Origin: Nocardioides hwasunensis
GTDB lineage: Bacteria > Actinomycetota > Actinomycetes > Propionibacteriales > Nocardioidaceae
Assembly: GCF_014779665.1 (NCBI RefSeq)
Contig: NZ_JACXYY010000001.1
Span: forward strand, 682,001-746,000
Length of the DNA stretch: 64,000 nt
Reading direction: 5' to 3'
The position numbers and the translations under genes were made by a program. Below the pieces are notes generated by a model. The model saw only the letters and a program-made list of their open reading frames with translations, had not been told where the DNA came from and made no database searches. This document shows positions 53,809-63,604 of this stretch, piece after piece. Position 1 is the first letter of the stretch; every line of letters starts with the position of its first letter.

Positions 53809-54431
53809 GACGCCGCTTCGGCGACGTGGGCGGGCCAGTCGAGCGGGTAGTCCTCGGCGGCGGCGTCGTGCTTCTTGCCCAGCTTCTTGCGCGACTTGGC
53901 GGAGAGCCGGTCGCCGAAGACCGTGCCGAGCGTGTGGTCGGTCTCGTGCTGCAGGCAGCGGGCGAGCAGGCCGTCTCCCTCGAAGGTCACCGGTTCGCCG
54001 TCGAGGCCGAAGCCGTCCACCCGTGCCCAGTCCGGACGCGCGCACGGCTCGAAGGACCCGGGGAAGGACAGGCAGCCCTCGTCGTCGGAGTCGAGCTGGC
54101 GGTCCTTGCCCTCGGGCAGCGTCAGCACCGGGTTGCACACCACGCCGACGGTGCGCTCTCCCTCGTCGTCGGGGCAGTCGAAGACGAACATCGCGACGTC
54201 CTCGCCGATCTGGCACGCGGCCAGGCCCACGCCGTCGGCGGCGTACATCGTCGCCACCATGTCGGCGGCCAGCGCCCTGAGGGCGTCGTCGTACGCCGTG
54301 ACGGGAGTCTGCGCGCGGTGCATGACGGGCGTGCCCCACCGGGTGATCGCGCGGATCGTGCCACCCCCCGGGAGCTGGCCGTACGGCGCCCGCACGTCGG
54401 TCGGGGTCACGGTCGTCTCGTCCTCAGGCAT
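53805..54431 (-). CDS. def: peptide deformylase
   Basis: Def removes the formyl group from the N-terminal methionine of new proteins using a metal ion. The 208-residue product has all three motifs: GVGLAACQIG, EGCLSFPG (metal cysteine) and QHETDH (two metal histidines and the catalytic glutamate), plus a C-terminal extension. The ATG at 54431 lies 7 bases after TAGGAT. The substitution QHETDHTLG, where QHExDHLxG is usual, is minor. Confidence 0.96.
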   Translation of the reverse strand: MPEDETTVTPTDVRAPYGQLPGGGTIRAITRWGTPVMHRAQTPVTAYDDALRALAADMVATMYAADGVGLAACQIGEDVAMFVFDCPDDEGERTVGVVCNPVLTLPEGKDRQLDSDDEGCLSFPGSFEPCARPDWARVDGFGLDGEPVTFEGDGLLARCLQHETDHTLGTVFGDRLSAKSRKKLGKKHDAAAEDYPLDWPAHVAEAAS

Positions 54432-54438
54432 GCGGGCG

Positions 54439-54444
54439 ATCCTA
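54439..54444 (-). promoter_or_regulatory. -10 box of the def operon
   Basis: TAGGAT on the minus strand is 7 bases before ATG 54431. Confidence 0.55.
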
Positions 54445-54506
54445 CTGAGCGCGGGCGAGGCGGAGCGGCCGGGTGAGGCTCCGCACGAGAGGATGTCTGG
54501 CTCGTT

Positions 54507-54526
54507 CTGTAACTCGAAGTTACAGT
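54507..54526 (+). promoter_or_regulatory. 19-bp perfect palindrome and -10 box upstream of the acyl-CoA dehydrogenase pair
   Basis: CTGTAACTCGAAGTTACAG (54507-54525) is perfectly palindromic around CGA. TACAGT (54521-54526), the probable -10 box 6 bases before ATG 54533, overlaps its right arm. The layout is that of a TetR-type repressor operator that blocks polymerase when bound. Confidence 0.7.
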
Positions 54527-54532
54527 TCCACC

Positions 54533-55894
54533 ATGTCCCTCATCCACCCTCTCCGGCCGGGCGGCCGGCACGGGCTGTCGTCCCGCGAGAGCCGCACCCC
54601 GATCGGGGTCGCGGTCGCCGCGGTGAGCCGGCTCGCCCAGAGCGACCTGATCGATCGCGTCGGCCTGCGCAAGCAGGCCGAGCAGGCCGTCTACGTGACC
54701 ACGCGCAACGGCTTCCGGGTCGCCACGGCCGCCGGCCGGCAGTTCGCCAGGGCCGGACGGCGCACCGCCGGCACCCGACCAGCGAGCGGCGAGTCGCGCG
54801 GCGTCTTCGACCTCACCCCGACCGACGACGAGGAGATGCTCGTCCAGGTCGCCCGCGAGCTGGCCCAGGAGGTGCTGCGACCCGCTGCCTCGGCGGCCGA
54901 CGCGGCGTGCGCCGCGCCCGCCGAGGTGCTCGTCGCCGCCCAGGAGGTCGGACTGTCCGGCCTCGGCGTCCCCGAGCCGCTCGGCGGCATCATGGAGGAC
55001 CGGTCCGCGATGGCGGGAGCGCTGGTCGCCGAGGCGCTCGCGCAGGGCGACATGGGCCTGGCCGTCGCCACCCTCGCCCCCGGCGCGGTCGCCACCGCGA
55101 TCAGCCTGTGGGGCACCGAGGCGCAGCAGCAGACCTACCTGCCGGCCTTCACCGGCAGTGCCGTCCCGGCCGCCGCCCTGGCGATCGCCGAGCCGACCGT
55201 GCTCTTCGACGCCTTCGCGCCGGCCACCACGGCACGGCGCGACGGCGACGGGTTCGTCCTCGACGGCGTGAAGTCCGCGGTCGTGCGGGGGGCCGAGGCC
55301 GAGCTGTTCGTCGTCGCGGCGTCGCTCGACGGCACGCCCGCGTTGTTCCTCGTCGAGTCCGGCACGCACGGCCTCGAGGTGGAGGCCGACCCGTCGATGG
55401 GCGTGCGCGCCGCGGGGCTGTCGCGCCTGCACCTCACCGGCGTACGGCTGGGGGCGGACGCGCTGCTCGGCGACACCGAGGCCACGGCGTACGCCGAGTG
55501 CGTGCGGCTCTCGCGCCTGGCGTGGTGCGCGCTGACGGTCGGCACCGGCCAGGCGGTGCTCGACTACGTCAAGGACTACGTCAACGGGCGGGAGGCGTTC
55601 GGCGAGCCGATCAGCCACCGCCAGTCGGTCGCCTTCATGGTCGCCGACATCGCGATCGAGCTGCAGGCGATGCGGTTGCTGACGTGGAAGGCCGCCTCCC
55701 GGGCGACGCGTGGGGAGGACTTCACCCGCGAGGTCGGGCTGGCCCGCCAGCTCTGCACCGAGAAGGGCATGAGGATCGGGCTCGACGGCGTGCAGCTGCT
55801 CGGTGGGCACGGGTTCGTCAAGGAGCACCCGGTGGAGCGGTGGTACCGCGACCTGCGAGCCGTCGGCGTGATGGAAGGCGCGGTGATGCTCTGA
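54533..55894 (+). CDS. acyl-CoA dehydrogenase, FadE24-like
   Basis: This 453-residue flavoprotein has an N-terminal extension of ~95 residues with IGVAVAAVSRLAQSDLIDRV, then the acyl-CoA dehydrogenase fold: GLSGLGVPEPLGG, VAEALAQGDMGLAV, GREAFGEPISHRQSVAFM and QLLGGHGFVKEHPVERWYRD. The usual catalytic glutamate segment near the C-terminus is not clear here. With the downstream gene it recalls the FadE24-FadE23 pair of mycobacteria, which I infer form a heteromer. A palindromic operator controls it. Confidence 0.85.
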   Translation: MSLIHPLRPGGRHGLSSRESRTPIGVAVAAVSRLAQSDLIDRVGLRKQAEQAVYVTTRNGFRVATAAGRQFARAGRRTAGTRPASGESRGVFDLTPTDDEEMLVQVARELAQEVLRPAASAADAACAAPAEVLVAAQEVGLSGLGVPEPLGGIMEDRSAMAGALVAEALAQGDMGLAVATLAPGAVATAISLWGTEAQQQTYLPAFTGSAVPAAALAIAEPTVLFDAFAPATTARRDGDGFVLDGVKSAVVRGAEAELFVVAASLDGTPALFLVESGTHGLEVEADPSMGVRAAGLSRLHLTGVRLGADALLGDTEATAYAECVRLSRLAWCALTVGTGQAVLDYVKDYVNGREAFGEPISHRQSVAFMVADIAIELQAMRLLTWKAASRATRGEDFTREVGLARQLCTEKGMRIGLDGVQLLGGHGFVKEHPVERWYRDLRAVGVMEGAVML

Positions 55895-57117
55895 TGATCA
55901 ACCTCGAGATCCCGAGGAGGCAGGCCGGCCTGATCGACCAGGCCCACCAGCTGGCGATGAACATGCTCCGCCCGATCTCGCGCAAGTACGACCGCGCCGA
56001 GCACGAGTATCCCCAGGAGCTCGACATGCTCGCCGCGCTGATCGACGGCGTGGCCGAGACCGGTGCGACCGGTGGCGCGGGTGCCGGCGGCGTACGCCGG
56101 GAGGAGAAGCCCCGCACGTCCGAGGACTCGGGGAGGGTGCGCAACGGCACGAACCTCGCGTCGGTGCTCTCGATCGCCGAGATGTGCTGGGGTGACACCG
56201 CCCTGCTGCTGTCGATGCCCCGGCAGGGCCTCGGCAACTCGGCCATCGCCTCGGTCGCCAACGAGGAGCAGCTCGAGCGCTTCAGGGGCACGTGGGCGGC
56301 GATGGCCATCACCGAGCCCGGCACTGGCTCGGACTCGGCCAACATCACCACCACCGCCGTCAAGGACGGCGACGACTACGTCATCAACGGCGAGAAGATC
56401 TACGTCACCTCCGGCGACCGGGCCGACAGCGTGGTCGTGTGGGCGACGCTCGACAGGGAGCTCGGGCGGGCGGCGATCAAGTCGTTCCTGGTGCGCAAGG
56501 ACAACCCCGGGCTCAAGGTCGAGCGACTGGAGCACAAGCTCGGTATCCGCGCCTCCGACACCGCGGCGATCACCTTCACCGACTGCCGGGTCCCTGCCGA
56601 GGACCTGCTCGGCTCGCCGGAGATCGACGACAGGTCCGGCTTCGCCGGAGCGATGGCGACCTTCGACAACACGCGTCCGCTGGTGGCGGCGATGGCGGTG
56701 GGCTGCGCCCGGGCGTCGCTCGACCTCACCCGCGACCTGCTCGAGCGGGCCGGCGTGGTCATCGACCACGACAGGCCGGCCCAGCTGCAGAGTGCGGCCG
56801 CCTCCACGTTCCTCCGTCTCGAGGCCGACTGGGAGGGCGCCCAGCTGCTGATGATGCAGGCGGCGTGGATGGCCGACAACCGCAGGCCCAACTCGCTCGA
56901 GGCCTCGATGGCCAAGGCGAAGGCCGGCCGCGTCGGCTCCGACGTGACCCTGTCGTGCGTCCAGCTGTGCGGCACCCTCGGCTACAGCGAGGGCGAGCTG
57001 CTGGAGAAGTGGGCCCGCGACTCCAAGATCCTCGACATCTTCGAGGGCACCCAGCAGATCCAGCAGCTGATCGTGGCCCGCCGGGTCCTCGGGCTGTCGA
57101 GCGCCGAGCTCCGCTGA
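55894..57117 (+). CDS. acyl-CoA dehydrogenase, FadE23-like
   Basis: This 407-residue flavoprotein has ITEPGTGSDSANITTTAV for FAD binding, YVINGEKIYVTSG, KLGIRASDTAAITFTDCRVP and the C-terminal DIFEGTQQIQQLIVARRVLG, where the glutamate of FEGT is the usual catalytic base region. It starts at an ATG overlapping the previous stop by one base, so both subunits should be made in equal amounts. The substrate chain is unknown; the context suggests lipid or steroid beta-oxidation. Confidence 0.9.
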   Translation: MINLEIPRRQAGLIDQAHQLAMNMLRPISRKYDRAEHEYPQELDMLAALIDGVAETGATGGAGAGGVRREEKPRTSEDSGRVRNGTNLASVLSIAEMCWGDTALLLSMPRQGLGNSAIASVANEEQLERFRGTWAAMAITEPGTGSDSANITTTAVKDGDDYVINGEKIYVTSGDRADSVVVWATLDRELGRAAIKSFLVRKDNPGLKVERLEHKLGIRASDTAAITFTDCRVPAEDLLGSPEIDDRSGFAGAMATFDNTRPLVAAMAVGCARASLDLTRDLLERAGVVIDHDRPAQLQSAAASTFLRLEADWEGAQLLMMQAAWMADNRRPNSLEASMAKAKAGRVGSDVTLSCVQLCGTLGYSEGELLEKWARDSKILDIFEGTQQIQQLIVARRVLGLSSAELR

Positions 57118-57127
57118 CCCCACATGG

Positions 57128-57180
57128 GTAGTCCCCTACGTTCTGGTCGCGGAGGCGAGGGCGAGAACGTAGGGGACTAC
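57128..57180. terminator. 17-bp perfect hairpin between convergent genes
   Basis: GTAGTCCCCTACGTTCT (57128-57144) and its exact complement (57164-57180) flank 19 bases. It lies between the ends of the acyl-CoA dehydrogenase operon and the YiaA/YiaB-like gene, so it probably stops transcripts from both sides. Confidence 0.65.
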
Positions 57181-57189
57181 GACGAGGAG

Positions 57190-57480
57190 TCAGACGGCCT
57201 TGAAGGGGTCGTGCTCGGAGAGGAGCTTGTCGACGCGCGCCTGGTCGATGCGGTGGAAGACCCGCTGGTCCTCCTGCATGTCGCGCACGACCTTGGCGAG
57301 CGTGAAGGCCGAGGTGGTCAGGTAGAGGGTGCCGAGGGCCATGAAGCCCTTGATCCACGGGTCGGCCTCCATGAAGTAGATCGCGACCAGCATGGCGAAG
57401 AGCGCGGCACCGAACGAGATGGCGGCCTGGGCGGCGAAGGCGGTGGTGTTCTTGGCGGTGGAGTCGGTCTTGGAAGTCAT
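57190..57480 (-). CDS. YiaA/YiaB two-helix domain membrane protein
   Basis: This 96-residue protein has a short basic start and two membrane helices (TAFAAQAAISFGAALFAMLV and IKGFMALGTLYLTTSAFTLA) followed by a charged tail, matching the YiaAB domain. Function is unknown; related proteins are inner-membrane proteins. ATG 57480 is taken because it begins just before the conserved helix; GAGGAA lies about 12 bases upstream. Confidence 0.8.
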   Translation of the reverse strand: MTSKTDSTAKNTTAFAAQAAISFGAALFAMLVAIYFMEADPWIKGFMALGTLYLTTSAFTLAKVVRDMQEDQRVFHRIDQARVDKLLSEHDPFKAV

Positions 57481-57565
57481 GACCGAAGCCTGTTCCTCGT
57501 GGGCGCTGCCGGGACCTGCCGTCGTACCCGATCGGACCTGAGTACGAGTACCCCACCGCCACAGG

Positions 57566-57571
57566 TACGTT
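57566..57571 (+). promoter_or_regulatory. -10 box of the PLP decarboxylase gene
   Basis: TACGTT is 6 bases before ATG 57578. Confidence 0.5.
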
Positions 57572-57577
57572 CGCACC

Positions 57578-59023
57578 ATGCCTGACGAACCGCAGCCGGC
57601 CGGCCACATGTCGCCCGAGGAGTTCCGCCGCCAGGGCCATGCCGCGATCGACTGGATCGCCGACTACTGGGCCTCGCTCGACGACCTGCCGGTGCGCGCG
57701 CAGGTCCAGCCCGGCGACGTACGACGACTCCTGCCCGCGTCGGCCCAGGAGGACGCCGAGCCGTTCGACGCCGTGCTCGGCGACCTCGACCGCGTGGTCG
57801 TCCCGGGTCTCACGCACTGGCAGCACCCGCGGTTCTTCGCCTACTTCCCGGCCAACTCCTCGCCGGCGGCCATCCTGGGCGACCTGCTCTCCAGCGGCGT
57901 CGGCGCACAGGGAATGATCTGGGCGACCAGTCCGGCGGTGACCGAGGTCGAGCAGGTGGTGCTGGACTGGCTCGCCGAGGCGCTCGGCCTGCCGGAGGCG
58001 TTCCGCAGCGACGGACCGGGCGGCGGCGTCATCCAGGACACCGCGTCCACCGCGACGTTCACCGCCCTGCTCGCCGCGCTCCACCGTGCCAGCGGGGGAG
58101 CGGCGCGACTCTCCGGTGTCGGCGACGTGCCGTGGCGGGTCTACGGCTCGACCCAGGCCCACTCGTCGCTGGTGAAGGCCGCGATGATGGCCGGCCTCGG
58201 GGAGGACGCCGTCCGCGGCATCGCGACCGACCCCGTCACGCAAACGGTGGACGTGGAGGCCCTGCGTGCGGCGATCGTCGCGGACGTCGAGGCCGGGCTG
58301 CGACCGGTGATGGTGCACGTCGCCGCCGGCAGCACCTCCACCGGCGCGATGGACGACATCGCGGCCGTGGCCGAGGTCGTCCGCGAGTGGGGCGTGTGGC
58401 TGCACGTCGACGCCGCGTGGGCCGGGGTGGCCGCGGTCTGCCCGGAGCACCGCGACCACCTCGCCGGCGTCGAGGCCGCGGACTCCTTCGTCACCAACCC
58501 GCACAAGTGGCTGCTGACGACCTTCGACTGCTCGACCTTCTGGGTGCGCGACCGCGCTGCGCTGACTGGTGCCCTGTCGATCCTCCCGGAGTACCTCCGC
58601 AACGCGGCGACCGAGTCGGGCGAGGTCGTCGACTACCGCGACTGGCACCCCCAGCTCGGCCGCCGGTTCCGGGCGATCAAGCTGTGGGCGGTGCTGCGGA
58701 CCTACGGGCTCAGCGGCCTCCGCGAGCACATCCGCAGCGGTGTCGAGCTCGCCAGGCACGTCGCCGACCTCGTCGCGGACGACGACCGCTTCGAGATGGT
58801 CACCGAGCCGGCGCTGTCGCTGGTGGTGTTCCGGCTCCGGGCAGGCGACGGGCAGACGCTCGCCGCGATGGAGGCCGTCAACGCCTCCGGCGAGGCCTAC
58901 CTCAGCCACACCACGGTCGGGGGGCGCGCCGCCATCCGGCTCGCGGTCGGCAGCTGGCGCACGACCCGGGCCGACGTCGACCGCACCTGGCGCGCACTGC
59001 AGCGAGCGGCCGCTCAGGTCTGA
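57578..59023 (+). CDS. PLP-dependent aromatic-amino-acid-type decarboxylase
   Basis: This 481-residue group II decarboxylase has THWQHPRFFAYFPANSSPAA, HVDAAWAG (PLP-contacting residues), and the Schiff-base lysine in TNPHKWLLTTFDCS. A C-terminal part with SHTTVGGRAAIRLAVG completes the fold. Relatives convert dopa, tryptophan, tyrosine or phenylalanine to amines. Substrate choice cannot be read with confidence. It stands alone after a leaderless-type promoter. Confidence 0.9.
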   Translation: MPDEPQPAGHMSPEEFRRQGHAAIDWIADYWASLDDLPVRAQVQPGDVRRLLPASAQEDAEPFDAVLGDLDRVVVPGLTHWQHPRFFAYFPANSSPAAILGDLLSSGVGAQGMIWATSPAVTEVEQVVLDWLAEALGLPEAFRSDGPGGGVIQDTASTATFTALLAALHRASGGAARLSGVGDVPWRVYGSTQAHSSLVKAAMMAGLGEDAVRGIATDPVTQTVDVEALRAAIVADVEAGLRPVMVHVAAGSTSTGAMDDIAAVAEVVREWGVWLHVDAAWAGVAAVCPEHRDHLAGVEAADSFVTNPHKWLLTTFDCSTFWVRDRAALTGALSILPEYLRNAATESGEVVDYRDWHPQLGRRFRAIKLWAVLRTYGLSGLREHIRSGVELARHVADLVADDDRFEMVTEPALSLVVFRLRAGDGQTLAAMEAVNASGEAYLSHTTVGGRAAIRLAVGSWRTTRADVDRTWRALQRAAAQV

Positions 59024-59235
59024 GGCTCACGCAGCGGACCACCGGCCGCGATCAGCTCCAGGGTGCGCTCCACGGACTGCGTGGAGAGGAACTCGAGGTG
59101 GAAGTGGCCCTCGCGCACGATGCGGTGCGACAGGTCGGCGACCGGGTGTACGTCGACGCGGCGCGGATCGCGGTGGAGTGCCAGGACCGCAAGGGGCCGT
59201 CCACCCGGTCGGCGCCACCCCCTCGCCCTGAGCAC
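59014..59235 (-). CDS. small protein of unknown function
   Basis: I do not recognise this 73-residue protein. Its reading (RVDVHPVADLSHRIVREGHF, FLSTQSVERTLELIAAGG) has strongly G/C-biased third positions and looks like real coding sequence. The GTG follows the TGA of the upstream gene without a gap, so translation is probably coupled. It overlaps the decarboxylase gene tail to tail by 10 bases. Confidence 0.6.
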   Translation of the reverse strand: MLRARGWRRPGGRPLAVLALHRDPRRVDVHPVADLSHRIVREGHFHLEFLSTQSVERTLELIAAGGPLREPQT

Positions 59236-59727
59236 TCACGTGGTGGGCCCACCTGGCGCGTGCGCCCTTGCCGGCTCGGCACGGAGAGCCTCGACCAGCG
59301 TGGACACGGTCGGTGGGGACGTCTCCTCGTCGAGCATGTAGGTCCGCGAGTCGTCGGAGCCGTCGCCCGACGGTGGAAGGTGCACCGTCACCGGGAAGCC
59401 GGTGAGCGCCACGTGACCCCGCTCCACGTCCCGAGCGAGCTCCTCGAGCCTGCGTTGCGACGGGTCCCAGCCGCGGATGCGCTCGCGACGGACGACCGAG
59501 GACCGGGACCACCACCGCCGGCCGTGGTCGCGGACCTCGAGCTCCCACCGCAGCACGCCGAAGCGGCGCAGGGCGATGGAGGGCGGAGCGATCGCCGCCC
59601 GGAGTCCCAGCTCGACGACCGCAGGGACGAACACCACCAGCTCGGGGTCGAACGGGATGCGCTGGCGCCAACCCAGCCACTGGCGCCGCACCGAGTAGGT
59701 CCGCCCGTTCGGAGCCGTCACGTCCAC
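59236..59727 (-). CDS. conserved protein of unknown function
   Basis: I do not recognise a family for this 163-residue soluble protein. It reads TAPNGRTYSVRRQWLGWRQR, then RFGVLRWELEVRDHGRRWW and GFPVTVHLPPSGDGSDDSR. GTG 59727 is preferred because GGGGGAAC stands 4 bases upstream; ATG 59769 would overlap the divergent gene. It forms a two-gene unit with the small protein at 59014-59235. Confidence 0.6.
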   Translation of the reverse strand: MDVTAPNGRTYSVRRQWLGWRQRIPFDPELVVFVPAVVELGLRAAIAPPSIALRRFGVLRWELEVRDHGRRWWSRSSVVRRERIRGWDPSQRRLEELARDVERGHVALTGFPVTVHLPPSGDGSDDSRTYMLDEETSPPTVSTLVEALRAEPARAHAPGGPTT

Positions 59728-59767
59728 GTCGTTCCCCCGTGCTCGTGCATGAGCGACAGTATCGGTC

Positions 59768-61845
<2,078 letters not shown>

Positions 61846-61852
61846 GGCCGGC

Positions 61853-62518
61853 ATGAGCGAGCTGCGCCACGTCTTCGTGATGACCTACGGCAGGTCGGGC
61901 TCGACCCTGCTCATGGGCATCCTCAACTCGATCCCGGGCTGGCTGCTGCGCGGGGAGAACCGCCACGCCATGCGCCACCTCTACGAGTTCCACCGCAGCG
62001 GGCTGGCCGAGAGGGCGCGCGTCGACCCGCAGAAGGCCAGCCGTCCGACGCACCCGTGGTTCGGCATCGAGGCCTTCCCCGAGGACGCCTCGCTCACGCA
62101 CATCCGGGCGCTGGCTGAGGCGACGCTGCTGCGTCCCGAGCCCGGCACCCGGGTCACCGGCTTCAAGGAGATCCGCTGGTACGACGAGGACCTCCCCGAC
62201 TACCTCGCCTTCCTGCGGCAGGTCTTCCCGGGCGCTCGGTTCGTGCTCAACACCCGCAAGCTCGAGGACGTCGCGGCCAGCAACTACTGGACGCGCAAGG
62301 ACGATCCCCTGGGACAGGTGCAGCGGATCGAGGCGAAGATGCTGGAGGCGGCCGCGGGCCTGGGCGACGACGTCTTCCACGTGCGCTACGACGACTTCGT
62401 CGCCGATCCCGAGGCGCTGCGCGGGCTCTTCGACTGGCTCGGCGAGGACTACGACCGGGGCGCCGTCGAGGCGGTGCTGGCCACGCCCCACTCGCGCCGG
62501 GGCAAGCACCGGGACTGA
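61853..62518 (+). CDS. sulfotransferase-like protein
   Basis: This 221-residue protein has the PAPS-binding loop FVMTYGRSGSTLLMGIL at its N-terminus and, later, FVLNTRKLEDVAASNYW, which resembles the 3'-phosphate-binding segment. Such enzymes move sulfate from PAPS to alcohols or sugars. At 221 residues it is short for the family, but both cofactor sites are present. It starts 7 bases after guaB1 and is likely co-transcribed. Confidence 0.82.
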   Translation: MSELRHVFVMTYGRSGSTLLMGILNSIPGWLLRGENRHAMRHLYEFHRSGLAERARVDPQKASRPTHPWFGIEAFPEDASLTHIRALAEATLLRPEPGTRVTGFKEIRWYDEDLPDYLAFLRQVFPGARFVLNTRKLEDVAASNYWTRKDDPLGQVQRIEAKMLEAAAGLGDDVFHVRYDDFVADPEALRGLFDWLGEDYDRGAVEAVLATPHSRRGKHRD

Positions 62519-62532
62519 GGGCGGCCCGACCT

Positions 62533-62802
62533 CGGACACGCGTCCGCGACGTCGCCCCTGGGAGACCGTTTCCGGGGCCACCGCCCGGACACATGTCCGA
62601 GTTGTCGCCCTCGGACCCGGTCTTCGCCCCGAGGACGCACACGTGTCCGAGTTCTCGCCCCTGACCGGCCGGAACAGCGGCAAGGTCTCGGACACGTGTC
62701 CGGGTCCTTGTTCTGGCCGAGGTAACCCCGCTTCGCTGGCTACACGTGTCCGAGTTCTCCCCCCTAAACGGCTGGAACGAGGGCGACCTCTCGGACACGT
62801 GT
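62533..62802. repeat. regular array of six ACACGTGT-type palindromes
   Basis: Cores at 62536, 62589, 62639, 62692, 62742 and 62795 have start-to-start spacings of 53, 50, 53, 50 and 53. The fourth is the perfect palindrome CGGACACGTGTCCG (62689-62702). Cores 3-4 and 5-6 form inverted pairs ACACGTGTCCGAG/CTCGGACACGTGT. Spacer sequences of alternate intervals resemble each other (TTCTCGCCCCTGACCGGC at 62652 and TTCTCCCCCCTAAACGGC at 62755), so the array is about three diverged 103-base units. It fills the 62519-62860 gap, with no gene visible. Confidence 0.8.
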
Positions 62803-62860
62803 GGGCCGATGGCCGGCGACGCGAGGTTCGCGACGGCCCCGGAGAGGGTAGGAGGACCAC

Positions 62861-63016
62861 ATGATCATCAACCCCGGCAGTCACGACAAGCAGGGCCCGT
62901 GGGACCCCGATGCGAAGAAGAAGTACGTCGACACGCGCTACTTCTGGGTGCTGATGCCGATGCTGCTGCTCATGGTCGGACTGATCGTGCTGGGCCAGGT
63001 CCTCGGGGGCGACTGA
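62861..63016 (+). CDS. 51-residue single-helix membrane protein
   Basis: This small protein starts MIINPGSHDKQGPWDPDAKK and has one membrane helix (VLMPMLLLMVGLIVLGQVLG, about residues 30-49). AGGAGG lies 5 bases before the ATG, one of the better ribosome sites in the window. No family is recognised. It sits directly downstream of the palindrome array, which may contain its control region. Confidence 0.7.
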   Translation: MIINPGSHDKQGPWDPDAKKKYVDTRYFWVLMPMLLLMVGLIVLGQVLGGD

Positions 63017-63022
63017 CCCGAT

Positions 63023-63604
63023 TCAGCGCGAGCTGTTGGGCGTACGCCCCTTCGTCACGCCCACGAACGCCTGGGTGACCTCGTCGTCACGCTCGATCCG
63101 CCAGACCAGCGCGATGGTGGTGGGGTCGAGGTCGGTGACGATCCTGCTGACCACGTCCTTGCGCTGGTGGAGGCGTGCGACCGACATCGGAAGCACGACG
63201 ATCCCGGTGCCCGCGGCGACCGTCTCGATCGCCTCCTGCTCGCTCATCGGCGGCCAGTCGAGCTGGTCGACGTCAGGGGTCCAGCCGCTCGGGTGGGGTC
63301 GTACGAGCTGTTCGTCGACCAGGTCGGCCAGGGTGACCTCGTCGTCGGCCGCCGCCAGCAGGTGCTCGCGCGAGGCGACCGCCACCTGGAGCTCGTCGTA
63401 GAGCCGGACGCAGTGCAGGCCGTCGCGGTCGACGGGGAGCCGGACGATGGCCATGTCGAGGGTCTCGTCGCGGATGCCGTCGACCTGGTCGGCCTCGGTC
63501 ATCGGCACGAGGTGCAGCGACTCGCGACGGCCGGCGCGCCAGCTCCGAGCCCACTTGTCGGGCGTCGCGCCGGTCACGAAGCCGACACGCAGGGGGGCGA
63601 TCAT
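63023..63604 (-). CDS. LysR-type substrate-binding domain without a DNA-binding domain
   Basis: This 193-residue protein matches only the effector-binding half of LysR regulators: PLRVGFVTGATPDKWARSW, DEQLVRPHPSGWTPDV, EAIETVAAGTGIVVLPMSVA and LVWRIERDDEVTQAFV. The usual N-terminal helix-turn-helix is absent and no frameshifted remnant is visible upstream, where the DNA polymerase gene ends. ATG 63604 overlaps the polymerase stop by 4 bases. A TAGGCT box 7 bases upstream could start a separate leaderless transcript. It may bind a metabolite or modulate another regulator. Confidence 0.82.
   Translation of the reverse strand: MIAPLRVGFVTGATPDKWARSWRAGRRESLHLVPMTEADQVDGIRDETLDMAIVRLPVDRDGLHCVRLYDELQVAVASREHLLAAADDEVTLADLVDEQLVRPHPSGWTPDVDQLDWPPMSEQEAIETVAAGTGIVVLPMSVARLHQRKDVVSRIVTDLDPTTIALVWRIERDDEVTQAFVGVTKGRTPNSSR

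Noticed and set aside
62533..62802. CRISPR array
   Set aside because: Spacing is regular, but the repeats are only 8-14 bases, palindromic and diverged, spacers resemble each other, and no cas gene is nearby.
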